Part shown: positions 1-10,400 of the stretch, in pieces
How positions within the stretch are numbered: position 1 is the stretch's first letter
Layout: each line of letters starts with the position of its first letter
From: Anadara kagoshimensis
Lineage: Eukaryota > Mollusca > Bivalvia > Arcoida > Arcidae
Length of the DNA: 64,000 nucleotides
Direction of reading: 5' to 3'
Assembly (NCBI GenBank): GCA_021292105.1
Contig: CM037870.1
Coordinates: forward strand, 63,858,083 to 63,922,082
Position numbers and translations under genes: made by a program
The notes under the pieces: model-generated
Told to the model about the DNA's origin: nothing
The model's database searches: none
The model's input: the letters and a program-made list of their open reading frames with translations, nothing else

Positions 1-44
1 CAATTAAATGCGCTCTTTACTCATGTTGTTTGAATTTCTATACA

Positions 45-122
45 TGAAAAAGGGACAATTTGTCCATTAAAGGCCTCTTTAACTGATTCCTTAGGTGGTA
101 TTTATAGACAGATTTTACTGTA
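45..122. mobile_element. MITE-B fragment (one end only)
   Basis: The sequence ending in TTTTACTG followed by TA at 121-122 matches the right half of the complete element at 40097-40259, with the same 'aaaggcc.cttt.actg.ttcctt' core. The other terminus is missing, so this is a truncated non-autonomous DNA transposon. Confidence 0.55.
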
Positions 123-220
123 CGTATTTAACTTTAAACAAGACTTCACCAGCTGATACAGACAATTTGTAGCTGAATCACGTCCACCTGGCAACACCCA
201 ACGAAACCAAGAACACAAAT

Positions 221-632
221 CAAAAACAAACATACTAATCCGTGTCCGAACCACAATCCAAAAGCAAAGTAAAAACGGAACTGACAAATTAGGTTAGACT
301 CATGAACAGGGAAGTGAGACCGGGTGCTTTGGAAGGGTAAGCGCCTCCTGTTTAGCTAGCTACACCCGCCACGTGTGTTATCATTATTGTGTGAAAGGAA
401 TATGGAACTATGGGACCTCAAATGTATCCAGGGCAATCCTGGACACAGAAACATCAAACTTATCAACAATACTGCGATGACGGCAATAAAACTTTTTGAA
501 GGCCTTGATAAGCCTAGGCTTGCAATATCCCTGGGTCAATAGTTTATTTGCAAGTAGCCTGCTTCGTTGTACAAAGTCCCTGTAGTGGGAACAAGCTCTA
601 TCACAGCGTAAGTACAACATGAGCATATTGAT
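221..632 (-). pseudogene. PT retroelement fragment: RT C-terminus plus 3' tail
   Basis: Read on the minus strand, 626-408 encodes the C-terminal thumb part of a Penelope-type reverse transcriptase; CKPRLIKAFKKFYCRHRS and DKFDVSVSRI are recognisable. It runs straight into the family's 3' tail, marked by the 'gtagctagctaaacagg' block, the CACGTG-type block and the terminal 'ttgtgattcggacatgg' block. The catalytic part is absent, so this is a 5'-truncated dead copy. The upstream end is not precise. Confidence 0.8.
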
Positions 633-1001
633 AATATAACCAAGAAAAAAAGCTAGTATAGTCTGACAAAAAAGAAAACAATGCGTCTTATAGACTTTTG
701 TATTCCAGAAGTTTTGTATATTGTATTTCTTGTAGAATGCCCACAGTGCATGCGTAATAGTCTACAATGTTTCGGGGAGAGGAAGGAAATGGTAATATCT
801 TACCTTCTGGACCCGGTGGTTCAAAGCTCCGTTAACTTAACTAAATGGTCAGTGAAATGTCAAAATGCCCATTAGAATGACAAATGACATATTACATAAT
901 AATCAAGCAAAAAATGTTAGTTTTTTACTTGAAATGCGAAGCAATTATTGCTTTCAATAATATTGTTTTATGTTATTGTAAGATCATATGAAATGTACCC
1001 A
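633..1001. other. No gene seen
   Basis: AT-rich sequence. An open frame of 64 codons at 681-875 on the plus strand has no recognisable domain and is treated as chance. Confidence 0.5.
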
Positions 1002-1191
1002 CAATACGCCATGTCGAATATTTAACACTGTGCTCATGAAAAGACGATATGGATAGCGAATGGCCGAAAAGCTGCCGAATGATAGACAGCTACTGTCGAG
1101 ATATAGCTAACTAGCTATAGAGTGTGCGATGAGCTGACGATTCGACACTAATTCTTAAGCTTAGTATTAAACATTCGACAGTTTTGTACTG
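1002..1191. mobile_element. MITE-A copy 1
   Basis: Non-autonomous DNA element. The right terminus reads '...cttagtattaaacattcgacag..tgtactg', the inverted form of a decayed left terminus at 1002-1040 (atgtcgaatatttaacac). The core 'ctgtcgagatatagctaac' is shared with the copy at 10220-10400. About 190 bp; no coding capacity. Confidence 0.75.
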
Positions 1192-1709
1192 TATTTAATC
1201 AGGTTTTTTTAAACTAGCTTTCCCCTTTGCTCACTAAAGTAATGACGTATGACATCCATGAGGCACAACTACATATCATAGGAAAGAAATATACAACGTT
1301 TTATAATATTTCATCATACGGGTTTGAGAAACTCGGTGTGCAATATTCGACAAGTTACTTATTAGAAGAAAACTAAATTACGTTTCATACGAAATCATTG
1401 ATCATTCAACGACAAGGTGAAATATATAATTCAAAAGTGAATAAATAAATAATCATTCAGTACATTCAAAAATGGTTTATGGTAATTAAATGATTTTTTA
1501 AATGGTATATGACATTTACAAAAATGCGGAGAAATAATATAGGATAATAATACCGGAGCATCATTAATAATAAAATGAAACAGAGAAAATTCAAAAGTAC
1601 CACCTGTTAGGAATGCCTTAAGTACTAAAAAACACGTGTAGACAAGGCACGTCAGCAAAACCAACAGTACTGTTTCTTTTTGGGTTATTATGTCACTCAA
1701 ATTCAGAAA
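1192..1709. other. No gene seen
   Basis: AT-rich interval. An 89-codon minus-strand frame (1431-1700) with hydrophobic stretches matches no family I recognise and has no supporting context. Confidence 0.45.
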
Positions 1710-2215
1710 TAGTACAAGACCCCTGTATCTATGACACTAAACTTATTTTTCTCTTCTGCCCAGTCGCTTCAATTAAAAAGTTAGACGTTAAAATGTAATT
1801 GATAAATAAACCTTGTTTAAATATGCACACATTAAAATGTTGATATTCCTAAAAACTTAAAAGTTTTAGAGCCAAAAAAAACTTATTCAATTCACAAAAA
1901 AGACATCTCTATACATTTTATTCAGACATTGTGAATATATAAACTTTGAGATTGATCTTTATTATTTAAAATTCATTATGGCAGTGTTCTTAATTTAGCC
2001 AGCTAACACATAGCGAAAAACAATACTCTTCATAAAAAGTATATACTACCTGATGTTATCATGGTCGTTTCTGATGTAGAAAAAATATACCAATAAACAT
2101 CAAATTGTCTCAAATATCTATGTGTTTATTACTAACTAGTTTGACTGTTTATATCATTATCCGTATTGTGTAATGTTCTTCATTACCTTGGTTGTTGCCA
2201 ACTTATATTTTCAGT
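1710..2215 (+). repeat. AB dispersed repeat, copy 1
   Basis: It begins near 'cctgtatctatgacactaaac' and shares long collinear similarity with 3986-4375 (copy 3) and with 2645-2827 plus 3361-3720 (copy 2). It ends in the B block 'ttggttgttgccaact' that recurs at about 3690, 8030, 32260, 35055 and 54090. No coding frame is conserved between copies. Orientation is arbitrary. Confidence 0.7.
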
Positions 2216-2560
2216 TAAGTGTTACAACTCCACATATAAATTATATAGATGACGTTCTATCTATTAATAATCATACATTTGGGGGTCATATGGATTCCTT
2301 TTATCTTAATGAGCTTGAAATAAAAGATATGACTGGTTCTTCAAGTTCTGCTTCAAATTTAGAATAATACCTTATTTATGACGCTAACAAAAGGTTACAT
2401 TTGAATCTGTATAACAAACGTGATGACTTCAATTTTTCTATCGTCAACTTTCTTTTTCTATGCAGCAATAAACCTGTTCCTCCTGCTAATGGTGTATTGG
2501 TTTGCCAATTATTAAGCTATGATAAAGCTTGTTCCCACTACGAGAATGTTATAAAACGAT
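2216..2560 (+). pseudogene. PT RT fragment (motif C and thumb)
   Basis: Translation gives YIDDVLSINN (catalytic motif C of a reverse transcriptase), then ELEIKDMT, an in-frame stop at about 2365, then NLYNKRDDFNFSIVNF and QLLSYDKACSHY. These are the palm and early thumb pieces of the same family as 5368-7040. The internal stop and the loss of both ends make it a dead fragment. It follows AB copy 1 directly. Confidence 0.85.
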
Positions 2561-2644
2561 GCATATACTGCAAACTAAACAAAAAACAACTAGAAATACA
2601 AGCTTATGAAGGAAACGGACAATGAAAACAAACGGACAACATAT

Positions 2645-3720
2645 TAATTTCAGAGACACTAAACTTATTGATCTATTCTGTCAACTTCCCTTCTTTAACG
2701 ACTTCATAGGTTTCAATATAATTTAAATATGTAAAAATTAATTATTTATATATAAATACTTAAAAATTTTCGAGTAAAAAAACGTTTCCGACACACAAAA
2801 ACAAGCACTTCTCTATAAACTGTCAGACTATTTATGACGCACACGAAAGACTACATTTGAAACTTTATGACAAACGCGATGACTTCAATTTTTCTATTGT
2901 CAACTTTCCTTTTTTATGCAGGAATATACCTGCTTCTGCTTATGGTGTATTTGTTTCCCAATTAATACGCTATGGTAGAGCTTGTTCCCACTACGGGGAC
3001 TTTGTACAACGAAGTAGACTGCTTGCAAATAAATTGTTGACTCGAGGATATTGCAAGCCTAGGCTTATCAAGGCCCATAAACAGTTTTATGGCCGTCATC
3101 ACAGTATTGTTGACAAATTTGATGTCTCTGTGTCCAGGATATATTTGACGTCTCGTAGTTCCATGTTCCTTTCACACAATTTTGATTACACACGTGGCGG
3201 GTGTAGCTAGCTAAAGAGGAGGTGCTTACTCTTCCGGAGCACCCGGCCTCACTTCCCTGGTGGAATTTCACGTGTCTAACCTAACTTGTCAGTTCCAAAG
3301 TTTTTACTTTGCTTCTTGATTGTGATTCGGACATGTATTATTATGTTTGTTTTTGATTAAGTATAAATTGTGGAATGTATAATTCGCATTTCCACTTTGA
3401 TTTATCAGCTAAAGTTCACTGTATCAATATTCTTTATTCAGCAAGCTAAACAAAACATAAAACAATGCACGTCATAAAAGGCATTTGTATACTATAATGA
3501 AAATTCCTGATTTAGAAAAAATAAAAAAAATATATACAGTGTATGTAGCATTAAGCATTTCAAATATCTACAGGACAAATCAAAACTAGTGTTCGAAATA
3601 TGTTTGGCACCCCTTCCTTTGCTTTGTGTGACTGTTGATGTCATTTACTGGTATTGTGTCATGCTCTTAGTTCTGATGATAATTGCTAACTACATGCTTT
3701 TTCGCTTAAGAATTTCTGTC
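2645..3720 (+). repeat. AB dispersed repeat, copy 2, split by a PT insertion
   Basis: 2645-2827 matches the first part of AB copy 1 (gacactaaacttatt ... cacttctctataaactg) and the match resumes at about 3361 (ataaattgtggaatgtataa ...), continuing to a B block at about 3610-3715. The 530 bp between is a PT copy, so the PT insertion is younger than this AB copy. Confidence 0.7.
2828..3360 (+). pseudogene. PT retroelement, 5'-truncated, with complete 3' tail
   Basis: Frame 2857-3210 encodes the thumb/C-terminal region of the Penelope-type RT: KLYDKRDDFNFSIVNFPF, GVFVSQLIRYGRACSHYGDF, ANKLLTRGYCKPRLIK and GRHHSIVDKFDVSVSRI. A frameshift after SRI moves the end to a stop at the 'tgtagctagctaa' block. 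The 3' tail runs to 'tgtttttgatta' at about 3360. It lacks the fingers and palm, so it cannot be active, but it is the best-kept C-terminus plus tail in the window. Confidence 0.85.
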
Positions 3721-3985
3721 ATTTGTTAGTAATATATACATAATTTGTATAGGTGCTACTTTTGAATTATATTATTTCATAAAAAATCAAAAGTAGCACA
3801 TGGCACATGTAAGAGGCATTTAGTTGTACATATATAAACTGAATTACAAACTTGGAGAAATTTCTAACTAATATGCATGTGCTCGACAACACCCGTCAAT
3901 GCAATCGAATCATAACACAATACAAGTGTATGAAAGTAACAAGAACATACAACACATAGCTAGGATGTCAGTAATAATACACGAA
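3721..3985. other. No gene seen
   Basis: AT-rich linker between AB copies 2 and 3; nothing recognised. Confidence 0.4.
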
Positions 3986-4375
3986 CCCTGTATCTATGAC
4001 ACTAAACTTATTATTCTCTTCTGTCTCGTCGCTTCAATTCAACGGTTGGACTTTAAAATGTAATTAATAAATAAACCTTTCTGGTCTTCTTGGTATCAAA
4101 ATTGTTTAAAAATGCAAAAAATAATTGATATACATGCACTTAAAAACCTAGAAGTTTTCGAGCCACAAAAACTTATTAACACAGAAAACAAAGACATCTC
4201 TATAAATTGTCCGTGTTTGTAATTTATAAATTGTGAAAGTGTAAACTTTGCATTTGGCATTTGATTAATCATTTAAAATTCGCTGTGACAGTAGTCTTTA
4301 TTGGGCAGATTAACACAACGTGTTGCACTGCCTTTTACAAAAGGCATGTGAATGCTATTTGGACATATATTATAT
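3986..4375 (+). repeat. AB dispersed repeat, copy 3
   Basis: Collinear with 1710-2100: the blocks 'tgtatctatgacactaaac', 'agaagttttcgagcca' and 'gacatctctata' appear in the same order. A B block follows at about 4558-4640 after an intervening PT tail. Confidence 0.7.
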
Positions 4376-4497
4376 GAAGCACTCGGCCTCACTTCCCTAT
4401 CGGAAGTTCACGTGTTTAACTTAATTTGAAGTTTCAAAACGTTTGCTTTGACTTGAGTTTGCGATTTGGATATAAATTGGTATGTTTGTTTTTTTAA
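4376..4497 (+). repeat. PT 3' tail, short form
   Basis: Starts at 'gcactcggcctcacttccc' and continues through the hairpin block, CACGTG and 'gcgatttggata..ttggtatgtttg'. It carries no RT sequence. Its 5' limit is close to that of the copies at 9963, 26250 and 54440. Confidence 0.75.
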
Positions 4498-4689
4498 TTT
4501 CAGAAAAACATTTATAACATTAGGTATATTCAAGACGAGTTGGCTTAATATCTTTATCACTACTCGTTTGGCTGTCAATATCATTTACTTGGGCTGTGTC
4601 GTGTTGTTGATTACGTTTACTGTATAAAATTAAAAGCTTATTTTTCTGTTGTTTTTATATTCGACGTGTACTAGAAGGGACAACACATG

Positions 4690-4830
4690 TTGGATCCACT
4701 GATTACAAAACACCCTACTTTGGACGGCTACTAAAGTAAATGTCTAGCAGTGTAGTTATAGCACTGTTCCAGGACCGCCCAAACCGTCCTAACAATGTTA
4801 TAGTTTACAACCAGTGGTCCATCTATAGGG
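4690..4830 (+). repeat. D dispersed repeat
   Basis: Shares 'ccactgattaca', 'gtaaatgtc.ag.agtgt.gttatag' and 'cagtggtcca.ctata' with 14855-14975 and 56485-56580. Non-coding. Confidence 0.6.
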
Positions 4831-5063
4831 AACATTTTAAAAATAAGCTTTATTTTACTAATAAAAAAACATTGAAATAAAGAATACCCGTCATGTGTGT
4901 GTTATCCAAAAGAATTTAAGAAAGCGTAAGCTACTGAATCATTTATTTTCATGATTACCAATTTTCGTGTTCCTATAAAAATGACTATTTTGTGCGGTTT
5001 TAAATTCGTGGTTTATGATTGTCTTATACTCTAGGTTTGTCAATTATACTATTCGTTGACAGA

Positions 5064-5345
5064 GGCCGCGGTGGCCTAATGGATAAGACGTCGGTCTTCA
5101 AATCCAGGGGGTTTCACCGCTGTGAGTTCGAGTCCCGCTCAGAACACATGAGGAAAAGTGAATTTTCCTTGCCATTGACCTTTACTGGTTCACCTGTATC
5201 AGTATAATATGACTAGATGAGTGGTACGCTTGTCTGTGTCCTACTGACTCGATGAGCTAGCACCTTATATCCCCCCTGAGAGCGCGCTGGTACAAAGCAG
5301 ACCATACCACACTCGCACTTCACATGCATACACGAACTTGTCCAT
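5064..5345 (+). mobile_element. tRNA-derived SINE (Arg-like head)
   Basis: 5064-5142 resembles a tRNA: A-box-like 'tggcctaatgga', anticodon arm around 'ggtcttcaaatcc', B box 'gagttcgagtccc'. The layout is closest to tRNA-Arg(TCT), with the middle position altered to read TCA. It lacks a proper acceptor pairing and continues into a non-tRNA body (cctgtatcagtataat ... cttgtctgtg ... gagctagcacc) shared with the SINE at 41915. It is therefore a SINE rather than a working tRNA gene. Confidence 0.8.
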
Positions 5346-5367
5346 ATATTAATCCATAAAGATTAAT

Positions 5368-6387
5368 AATAAAAAACAAACACACTAATCCATCTCCGAA
5401 TCACAATCCAGAAGTATAAAATTTTTGAACTGACAAGTTAGGTTAGACACGTGAACTTCCACTAGGAAAGTGAGACCAGGTGCTCCGGAAGGGTAATCAC
5501 CTCCTGTCGAACTAGCTACACCCGCCACGTGTGTAATCAAAATGGTGTGAAAGGAACATGGAACTATGAGACGTCAAATATATCCAGGCTAATCTTGGAC
5601 ACAGAGACATCAAACTTATCAACAATACTGTGATGACGGCCATAAAACTTTTTGAGGGCCTTGATAAGCCTAGGCTTGCAATATCCCTGAGTCAACAATT
5701 TATTTGCAAGCAGCTTACTTTGTTGTACAAAGTCCCCGTAGCGGGAACAAGCTCTTCCATAGCGTATTAATTGGGAAACAAATGCACCATAAGCAGGAGA
5801 AGCAGGTATATTCCTGCATAAAAAAGGAAAGTTGACAATAAAAAATGAAGTCATCACGTTTGTCATAAAGTTTCAAATGTAGCCTTTCGTGTGCGTCATA
5901 ATTCAGGTATAAGTCTAAATATGAAGCAGATTTTGAGGAATCAGTCGTGTCTTTTATTTCAAGCTCACTAGGATAGATGACATTTACATAGTCTCCAAAT
6001 TTAGGATTGTTAAGAGACAGAACTTCATCTATATATCTGTATGTTGAGTTGAATGATTTGGCGACAGTCTTCTTTCCAGATTTAACAAGGTTCTGCATAA
6101 ATTCTGCTTCAAAAGAATAAAGAAACACATCAGCAAGCAATGGTGCACAGTTTGTACCCATTGGTATACCGAATGTTGCTAAAAAAACTATATTACCAAA
6201 CGCAACAAATATGTTATCTATCAAAAACTCCAACATTTTGTTGATGGTATCTTCAGTATATTTTGTTTGGAATCTTTGATGCTTGTCAAAATAACCAGAA
6301 TCCCTGTTCAGCACCAGATATGTGTATCTTGACTTACCGTTTTTGTAAAAGAAAGACAAGTGAATAATTTCTTTATTTTTTTTTTTT

Positions 6388-6426
<39 letters not shown>

Positions 6427-7040
6427 CTTTTTTACATGAGATAAAGTATTAGAAGCAAGATGTTCAAGTAATTCTTTAGAATTTTTGAGAATCAACATTT
6501 GATTGATTCCAGATGTAGAATATACTTTTTCTGAATAAGACTGAAGACCATCTTTGACGATTGTCAAAATTTGTGTTAGAGTTGCCGATAATGATTTAGT
6601 AGTACATTTAGATGAGCCCGATATATATCTTTCCTTGTATGGATTTTTATGGAATTTGGGAATGAATACAAGTAAGGATCTTCCTTTTTAAGATTGATAC
6701 CGATAGACTCGAGAACTCCCCTATGGTTGGAAAGAACTTCATCTTTGGTAAAATTAGTTCTAGTATATGCAAGGTTATTTAAAATACTATCTAAACCAAG
6801 CTCCTTAACAAGGCATTCAAGGTAGAATCTCTTACAAACGAGAATAATGTTGTTTGAAGCCTTATCAGCTGGGACAAAAACATATTTGTTGTGTATGTCT
6901 GTTAGAATTGCCTTGATTTCTGGATCCTTGTGTACTGAAGACGGTTCAGTACTCATATACTCTTTAAGTTTGGCAATCCTAGTTTTAACGAAAGATCTCA
7001 CAACCTTTATCCAGTCTGATAAACATCTTCTAATTTAGCC
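5368..7040 (-). pseudogene. Penelope-type reverse transcriptase element, longest copy
   Basis: Minus-strand remnant of an RT. In order: N-terminal part at 7001-6650 (FVPADKASNNIILVCKRFY), a 1-nt frameshift near 6650 leading into SGSSKCTTKSLS, then SGINQMLILKNSKELLEHL (6567-6430), a poly-A tract at 6423-6375, then palm and thumb from 6359. In that last frame GIPMGTNCAPLLAD is at residues 64-77, YIDEVLSLNN at 109-118 and YLDLYLNY at 147-154. A 2-nt deletion near 5843 shifts the frame, and the thumb continues at 5866-5564 (GRHHSIVDKFDVSVSKI). The 3' tail spans 5563-5368. The segment expected to carry the first catalytic aspartate (of the DFSTLYTTIP type) is missing where the poly-A lies. Motif order favours a Penelope-like element; no GIY-YIG endonuclease was seen. 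Dead copy. Confidence 0.85.
6375..6423 (+). repeat. Poly-T tract inside the RT pseudogene
   Basis: About 49 nt of T with a single G. On the coding strand it encodes a lysine run in place of the expected motif between LLEHLASN.LSHV and KEIIHLSFFYKNGK. Confidence 0.9.
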
Positions 7041-7045
7041 CAACG

Positions 7046-7113
7046 TCTGGTTCTCGTCGCGAATAGCTGAAAAATTGCTGATGCGACGTTAAGCAACATT
7101 CAACCAATCAACC
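7046..7113 (+). repeat. SINE/LINE 3'-end fragment with AATC-type tail
   Basis: The sequence 'atagctgaaaaattgctgat' followed by 'gcgacgttaagcaacattc' and imperfect 'aatcaacc' units is a typical 3' terminus of molluscan short retroposons. The head is absent. Confidence 0.6.
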
Positions 7114-7604
7114 AACTATTTCGTTGACATGTAAATTCGTGAACGATATGAACAAAAACAACGAAAATTGTCACACTTAGAAAAATACAATTTTAGTTAG
7201 TTGGTCAATACACAGAACAAATGTAAAAAATTTCAAAGAAGCTCACTGTTTGGGAGGAATTTCTGGAGCACTCATAAATACATCTACATCTTTAGAGGTT
7301 ACATTTTTCAAACCTGCTTTTAAACTAAGATTATGGTCTCTGTGTCACACTTATTATACGTGTAAACTTCAAGATTAGAATCAGAATGACAAGTCCAGAA
7401 GAAATGAAGTGTTTTTGTAGAATTAGAAGTAAAAAGATTAAAATGAAAATAATTTAGAATCTCGTATTTTGGCAACTTATACTGTTCTAATACAAGAATA
7501 AAATAAATAAAATTGTTACACATTTTCTTGACTTTTTGTTAATTTCATATACGTGTATGGATTATTGGTTCATAGTTTGGTTAAGTGCATGTTTTAAGTA
7601 TCTG
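7114..7604. other. No gene seen
   Basis: AT-rich; short frames at 7320-7523 (minus) and 7536-7772 (plus) show no domain. Confidence 0.45.
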
Positions 7605-7858
7605 GTCCCAGTTTCACAATCATTCCGTAAGGTTTTCCTTAAATTAAAATTAGCAAATTTTTGTAATCTCTTTTTGAAACTACTGGTAAATATTTTTGCC
7701 AAAACAAAATGCAAATATATTACCTATAGAAGTGATCTTAAAAAACGGCACCTTAAATCCTTAATATCTTGAAAATTTACAAAATTACATCGATTTGAAA
7801 TTTTGCAATATTTAAGTTAAGGAAAATCTTAGCTAAGGAATTATTGTGAAACCAGGGC
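7605..7858. mobile_element. MITE-C, hairpin-type element
   Basis: Left end 'agtttcacaatcattccgta' and right end 'ggaattattgtgaaaccagg' are inverted copies. The inner 'ttttccttaaatta' / 'taagttaaggaaaa' extend the match to about 45 bp per arm. A partial second copy occupies 63907-64000. Confidence 0.75.
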
Positions 7859-8060
7859 CTGGTCGTAAAATATGCGGCATGGTCGGGTCCTCCAATAGTG
7901 TCATAGTAACACTGTTGAACGTTAACTCCGGTGATCATCTATAACATCTCAATTTGTATACTCAGTGGTCTCTTTTCTTGTCCTGTCTTGCTGTTTCTAT
8001 CATTAACTGGCTGCTTTGTGTTCCTGGTTGCGTTCGTTGTTGCCAATTACACATTTTACA
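7859..8060 (-). repeat. D repeat joined to a B block
   Basis: 'ggtcctccaatagtgt.atagtaacac' and 'ggtgatcatctataac' match D in inverted orientation. It is followed by 'cttgtcctgtcttgctgttt' and 'gcgttcgttgttgccaatta', the B block. Same order as 11800-12000. Confidence 0.6.
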
Positions 8061-8084
8061 ATGCATCGTATATTTCACAGCGAT

Positions 8085-8205
8085 TGCAACTGAAACTTTT
8101 TGAGGACATAGATAAGCCTAGGCTTGCAATATGTCAGAGCCAACAACTTATTTGCAAAAAGTTCGCTTCTTTGTATAAATGTATGAAGTTCTCGTAGTGA
8201 GAGTA
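8085..8205 (-). pseudogene. PT RT thumb fragment
   Basis: The reverse complement contains the thumb sequence around 'ttgcaagcctaggcttatc' and 'cactacgagaacttcata', matching the region coding GYCKPRLI in other copies. Heavily truncated; ends uncertain. Confidence 0.7.
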
Positions 8206-8805
8206 GTTCTACAATAGGGTTTTAACTGCGAAAAAATAATGCACTGTACATGAATATTTTTCAGTCCCTATGAAGAAGACCATTGAGCTTCAACAGTCGA
8301 CCCAAAAATGTTTCTCGCTAGTATCTATTCGGATTGGACTCCAACTAAGTGACGAGAGACGCTTTGGTTTGCAAACCGGCGCTTTAGATTTCTCCGTCAC
8401 GACGGCCCCTCGTAGTGAATTTCTGCAGAATGTGATGTTTAATGTATGTTTGGTTTTAAAGACTTGACACAATGGTTACAGAATAAAGTTTATGCGTATG
8501 TAAACATGTTAAATTTTACACATTTTAACCATTATTATACTTGTGAAGGCATTAAAAAAGAAAGGTTAATTTATCAATTACATTTATTGTCTAAGTTTTG
8601 GATTGAAGCGACTGGGGCAGAAAAGAATAATACGTCTAGTGTCAGAAATATCAAGCGTCTTGTGCTATTTCTAAATTTACATTGAAATGACATCCTACAA
8701 AAACAGGTTTATGATAACCTCTTTTGCGTGTTGGAGACAACGTGGAAGGGGGTGATGTCACAGATGTGACGTTTTAAGGCACACCAATGCATTTGAAAAC
8801 GTATT

Positions 8806-9140
8806 GCAAGTTTTGGCTTATGAAACCCCTCAAAAAGTTTTATGACCGCCATCGCACTACGTGAACTTAAGACAAGGTGCTTACAAATACATTGTTGTCT
8901 CTGGGATATTGCAAGCCTAGGTTCTCTGAATCCAAAATTATCCTGGATGTAATTGACGTCCCAAAGGTCCATTTTCCTATCATTTTCAATTTTATATGTG
9001 GTGGTTGTAGCTGGCTAGACAGAAGACACTCGTCTTTCCAGAGGACCCAGCCTGGCGAAACTTAACATGCCAGTCATCAAAATTTTTACCTTCCTTTTGG
9101 GATTGTGATTTTGACATGGACAGATTGTTTGTTTGATTTT
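8806..9140 (+). pseudogene. PT fragment, rearranged thumb plus 3' tail
   Basis: Contains two thumb-derived pieces ('cgtattgcaagttttggctt', then 'gggatattgcaagcctaggt') followed by 'gtggttgtagctggctagac' and the terminal 'ttgggattgtgattttgaca'. The duplication of the thumb piece shows internal rearrangement or nested copies. Confidence 0.75.
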
Positions 9141-9319
9141 TTTTTTATCTTATGGGACAGTACACCTGGCACGAAATAAAAGCGAGACCAAGTGAAATGT
9201 GAATCAAGTAAAACTACAGACTGGTTTTATATACGGGTATTGTGAAGTTGCTTGCTGTTTACATCAATATGATAACAGAAGTTTTTGACATGTCGGTCAG
9301 TGAACCTTCAGCTTCATTA

Positions 9320-9835
9320 AATTTTCACACGGCATTAACTTTCAATGTGGATTTTAATGAACAATAATGCTGTACCAATATTAAATGCTTATCGAGGCTT
9401 AGCGGTGCTTATATTATAATTTTGTTTGCACGGAATTATGTTTTTGTGATTTTCCTACACGGCATTATATCTTGTTGGTTCCTGCATTATATCATGCTTG
9501 GGTTTTTCCTGCATGACAGTGTTTTGTGATTTCTATACGACATCACGTTAAGGAAATTATTCATGACATCATTTCGAGAAATTTCCGTATAGCATCGATA
9601 ACATGTCTTATTGTCTCAACACTTCACCATATTTTGGTATTTCTGCCTGCACAGCATCATGTGTGGGAGATTCCTGCACGGTATTGTAATTGGGGAAAGT
9701 ATTCCGGAATCACGTGGGTAGCTTTCTGCACGGTATCGACCTTGTTTATTTCTGTACAGAAGAATGCTTGGATGATCCCGTCGCGGCATCCTGGAAAGCA
9801 CGTGCTTGTGCAATTTCTGCATGACGTCAATTAAC
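9320..9835 (+). repeat. Decayed short-unit tandem repeat
   Basis: A motif like 'tttctgcacggcatcatgt' recurs every 25-30 bp, at about 9328, 9425, 9453, 9507, 9531, 9559, 9585, 9645, 9670, 9722, 9749 and 9817, with much divergence. The 102-codon (plus) and 112-codon (minus) open frames here follow from this repetition and are not believed to be genes. Confidence 0.5.
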
Positions 9836-9962
9836 GGAGAATTAGGTGTGTGGGGAGCTTTCTTCACTGCATAGTTATAGGGATGGGGTCTGCAAGTCAT
9901 CATGTGTGAGTGTGGTTTGATAAAGTCAAGGCGGTCAGCGTTATTGAGTTTCAATTACATAT

Positions 9963-10098
9963 TCGCTTTTCCGGATCACCCGGCCTTACTTCCGTGGTGT
10001 TAGTTCACATGTTTCATTTGTTTTGCCAGCTTCAAAGTTTTTACTTTGATTTGAGATTGTGAGTTGGACATGGAGTTGTATGTTTGTTTTTGATATGA
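9963..10098 (+). repeat. PT 3' tail, short form
   Basis: Begins at 'cttttccggatcacccggcc' and ends 'gtatgtttgtttttgatatg'. No RT part. Confidence 0.8.
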
Positions 10099-10219
10099 TT
10101 AAAGGGGTTGCATTTCCTATAGTTTTTCCGATGTTTTTCTACATAAATAAAAGTTATTAAACCCGTCGTATTTCAAGAATGTTTTGACCAACGCATCACA
10201 AATGAGAACAGTAACCATA

Positions 10220-10400
10220 CAGTACAAACCTGTCGAAAGTTTTACACCGAATGGAACGAACAGTTGTCCATGCCGAACTACCTATATGATTGCTTGGGGG
10301 CAAAACGCTGTCGAGATATAGCTAACGAGGAAACCAGATGAGCTGAAGATTCGGCTCTAATTTGTTAGTTTAGTGCTAAACTTTCGACAGGTCTGTACTG
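10220..10400. mobile_element. MITE-A copy 2
   Basis: About 181 bp bounded by 'cagtacaaacctgtcgaaag' and 'ctttcgacaggtctgtactg', near-perfect inverted termini. The internal 'gctgtcgagatatagctaac' is shared with copy 1. Confidence 0.88.

Noticed and set aside
5064-5142. Functional tRNA gene with a TCA anticodon
   Set aside because: Acceptor stem does not pair and the sequence continues into a SINE body; better explained as an Arg-tRNA-derived SINE.
9526-9954. Overlapping 102-codon (plus) and 112-codon (minus) frames
   Set aside because: Both arise within the decayed 25-30-bp tandem repeat; no domains.
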